Source of the DNA: Gammaproteobacteria bacterium
Lineage (GTDB): Bacteria > Pseudomonadota > Gammaproteobacteria > SURF-13
Length of the DNA stretch: 23,301 nucleotides
Assembly (NCBI GenBank): GCA_023487615.1
Contig: JAMDBH010000138.1
Location: forward strand, 1 to 23,301
Direction of reading: 5' to 3'
Below, one piece after another: positions 21,614 to 23,301 of the stretch. The notes beneath the pieces are model-generated. The model searched no databases. It had not been told where the DNA came from and was given only the letters and a program-made list of their open reading frames with translations. Position numbers and translations under genes: made by a program. Each line of letters starts with the position of its first letter. Within the stretch, counting starts at the first letter, position 1.

Positions 21614-22669
21614 ATGTCTCTCGGCCCTGTAATGATGGATATCGCGGGTATCGAACTCAGTGCTGAGGAGCGCGAGCGGCTGCGCCATCCCTTGGTCGGC
21701 GGTGTCATTTTATTCAGCCGCAATTATTACTCGCCGGAACAGGTGCAGGAACTGGTGAACGCTATCCATACCCTACGCGAACCGCGTCTGCTGGTGGCGG
21801 TGGATCATGAGGGCGGCCGCGTGCAGCGCTTTCGTGACGGTTTTACCGCGTTGCCTGCGGTGCGTCAGTTGGGCGTCCTCTACGATAGCGACCGTAAGCG
21901 CGCCATGCGCCTGGCCGAGACCTGCGGCTGGCTGATGGCGAGCGAGCTGCGCGCGGCCGGGATTGATTTCAGCTTCGCGCCGGTCTTGGATCTCGATCGT
22001 GGTATCAGCGCTGTCATCGGCGACCGCGCCTTTCACAGCGACCCGCAGGCGGTGAGTGATCTCGCCCACGCCTACATGATAGGAATGAAAAAGGCGGGCA
22101 TGGAGGCGACCGGCAAGCACTTCCCCGGTCACGGCGCGGTGGCGGACGATTCGCACACGGCGGTTCCGGTGGACGAACGCCGCTACGAAGACATCTATGC
22201 GGAAGACATCGTGCCCTTCGAGCGCATGATCCATTTCGGTCTGGGCGCTGTCATGCCCGCGCACGTAATTTACTCGCGCGTGGATAAGCGGCCCGCCGGA
22301 TTTTCGCGCTTCTGGTTGCAAGAGGTGCTGCGCGGGCGGCTGGGGTTCAAGGGCGCCATCTTCAGCGATGACCTCAGCATGGAGGGCGCCCGCGTGGCGG
22401 GCGGCCCCGTCGAGCGTGCTCAAGCCGCTCTGGAGGCGGGCTGCGACATGCTGCTCGTGTGCAACAACCCACAGGCCGCCGCACAGATCCTCGACGGCCT
22501 TGGCGAGTATAATGATCCGGTCGCCTATGCCCGTCTAGTGCGCATGCGCGGACACGGCCACGCTCGTTGGGCGCAGCTCCATCAGGATCCCGCCTGGCGC
22601 CAGGCGTTGCAGGCGGTGGCGGGCTTCACGCGGCATTACGCTGGCATTGAAAACCCACCCCTTCTATAA
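21614..22669 (+). CDS. nagZ: Beta-N-acetylhexosaminidase NagZ (GH3)
   Basis: NagZ removes N-acetylglucosamine from anhydromuropeptides in the cytoplasm during peptidoglycan recycling; the product feeds AmpR-type signalling in some species. At 351 residues it has the single-domain proteobacterial length. Motifs are [10 protein letters not shown] (64-73), KHFPGHG (168-174) with the DSH acid/base loop at 179-181, and SDDLSM (251-256), where Asp252 is the expected nucleophile. The ATG at 21614 lies 3 nt after the transpeptidase stop. The order nagZ-hpt-mtnP resembles that in Pseudomonas-type gammaproteobacteria. Confidence 0.96.
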   Translation: MSLGPVMMDIAGIELSAEERERLRHPLVGGVILFSRNYYSPEQVQELVNAIHTLREPRLLVAVDHEGGRVQRFRDGFTALPAVRQLGVLYDSDRKRAMRLAETCGWLMASELRAAGIDFSFAPVLDLDRGISAVIGDRAFHSDPQAVSDLAHAYMIGMKKAGMEATGKHFPGHGAVADDSHTAVPVDERRYEDIYAEDIVPFERMIHFGLGAVMPAHVIYSRVDKRPAGFSRFWLQEVLRGRLGFKGAIFSDDLSMEGARVAGGPVERAQAALEAGCDMLLVCNNPQAAAQILDGLGEYNDPVAYARLVRMRGHGHARWAQLHQDPAWRQALQAVAGFTRHYAGIENPPLL

Positions 22670-22699
22670 TCGCATGCCCTATACAAGAAAAACATCACC

Positions 22700-23254
22700 G
22701 TGAGCGTTACCGCCCAACAGGCCTTTGCAGTCTATGCCCGCGCCGACCGGCTTTATTCGGAATCCGACGTGGAAGCGGCGCTGAGCCGCATGGCTGATGA
22801 AATCACCGCAAGGCTCAAGGAGAGCAACCCTCTCGTGTTGTGCGTGATGACGGGTGGAATCGTTGCTGCGGGAAAGCTGCTGACCCGCCTCAATTTCCCA
22901 TTGCAACTGGACTATCTGCACGCCACACGCTACCGGGGTGCGACCGAGGGCGGTGCACTGCACTGGCTGGCGCGCCCCGCCATACCGCTGCAGGGGCGGG
23001 TGGTGCTGGTGGTGGATGACATTCTTGACGAAGGCTGGACTCTGACCGCTATTCTTAAAGAGTGCAAGGCGCAAGGCGCGAGCGCCGTCCACAGCGCCGT
23101 CCTGGTGGACAAAAAGCGCGATCGGAAAAATAGTCTACACGCAGATTTTGTCGGCCTGAAAGTAGAAGACCGTTACGTCTTCGGTTACGGTATGGACTAT
23201 CACACCTATCTGCGCAATGCGCCCGGCATTTTTGCCGTAAAGCACAACGAGTAA
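22700..23254 (+). CDS. hpt: Hypoxanthine-guanine phosphoribosyltransferase
   Basis: A 184-residue type I phosphoribosyltransferase that makes IMP or GMP from the free base and PRPP. The PRPP loop [15 protein letters not shown] spans residues 101-115. [13 protein letters not shown] matches the flexible-loop side, and [19 protein letters not shown] the base-binding region. The GTG at 22700 is the only start giving a family-like N-terminus, and its ribosome site is weak. It is followed 5 nt later by mtnP, whose product releases hypoxanthine from methylthioinosine, so the pair forms a purine salvage unit. Confidence 0.93.
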   Translation: MSVTAQQAFAVYARADRLYSESDVEAALSRMADEITARLKESNPLVLCVMTGGIVAAGKLLTRLNFPLQLDYLHATRYRGATEGGALHWLARPAIPLQGRVVLVVDDILDEGWTLTAILKECKAQGASAVHSAVLVDKKRDRKNSLHADFVGLKVEDRYVFGYGMDYHTYLRNAPGIFAVKHNE

Positions 23255-23259
23255 ATTCA

Positions 23260-23301
23260 ATGACTGAGCTGGCGATTATCGGCGGCACCGGATTAAGGCC
23301 G
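23260..23301 (+). CDS. mtnP: S-methyl-5'-thioinosine phosphorylase, first 14 codons (3' truncated by window edge)
   Basis: Only MTELAIIGGTGLRP is visible. This N-terminus, with the phosphate-binding IIGGTGL, fits the MTAP/MTIP family of nucleoside phosphorylases. The inosine-type substrate is inferred from the adjacent hpt gene and the nagZ-hpt-mtnP order. No strong ribosome site is seen, so translation may be coupled to hpt. Confidence 0.7.
   Translation, partial: MTELAIIGGTGLRP

Noticed and set aside
1..23301. CRISPR arrays, tRNA or rRNA genes, insertion sequences and phage genes
   Set aside because: No regularly spaced direct repeats, RNA gene hallmarks, transposase or integrase frames were seen on either strand.

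Overview
The window looks like a chromosomal segment of a gammaproteobacterium of moderately high G+C, most likely an environmental autotroph or chemolithotroph; I cannot name a genus. The evidence is the gene neighbourhoods (yoaA-tsaB, recJ next to an RpfE-like gene, nagZ-hpt-mtnP), a fused CysG, and a NasT-type nitrate regulon. There are no rRNAs, tRNAs, transposases, phage genes or CRISPR arrays.

Layout. Positions 1-4079 (+ strand): the C-terminal part of a dihydrolipoamide dehydrogenase-like flavoprotein, argG, ppnP overlapping it by 4 nt, a cluster of hairpins, a small CDGSH iron-sulfur protein, and a PbpG-type peptidoglycan endopeptidase. Positions 4118-10402 (- strand): yoaA-tsaB overlap by ATGA; after a repeat-rich gap come an O-methyltransferase, an RpfE-like gene and recJ, packed end to end. 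Positions 10454-17256 (- strand): a nitrate-uptake locus, read from right to left as ANTAR regulator with a degenerate receiver, NasT, nrtA, nrtB, nrtD, an outer-membrane porin and a PDC-sensor membrane protein. Positions 17447-18844 (- strand): aspartase-like lyase. Positions 18902-23301 (+ strand): a tight run of thioredoxin-like protein, acylphosphatase, cysG, L,D-transpeptidase, nagZ, hpt and the first codons of mtnP.

The nitrate locus forms a readable control circuit. A near-perfect sigma-54 promoter precedes the first ANTAR gene. A three-way-junction inverted-repeat structure lies between the two ANTAR genes. The nasT-nrtA gap holds two hexaloop hairpins with A at loop position 1 and G at position 4, which is the established ANTAR RNA target, followed by a strong intrinsic terminator just ahead of nrtA. 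This predicts nitrogen-dependent initiation plus ANTAR-mediated antitermination of nitrate uptake. CysG downstream would supply siroheme for nitrite or sulfite reductase, but no nitrate or nitrite reductase gene is present here.

The most unusual signal is a roughly 36-50 bp repeat present three times, each time inside a protein-coding gene and in frame: once in recJ and twice, in opposite orientations, in the adjacent RpfE-like gene. It resembles in concept the palindromic elements known to insert within genes in Rickettsia. RecJ also carries a five-unit heptanucleotide repeat, and several REP-like palindromes sit in the intergenic gaps.
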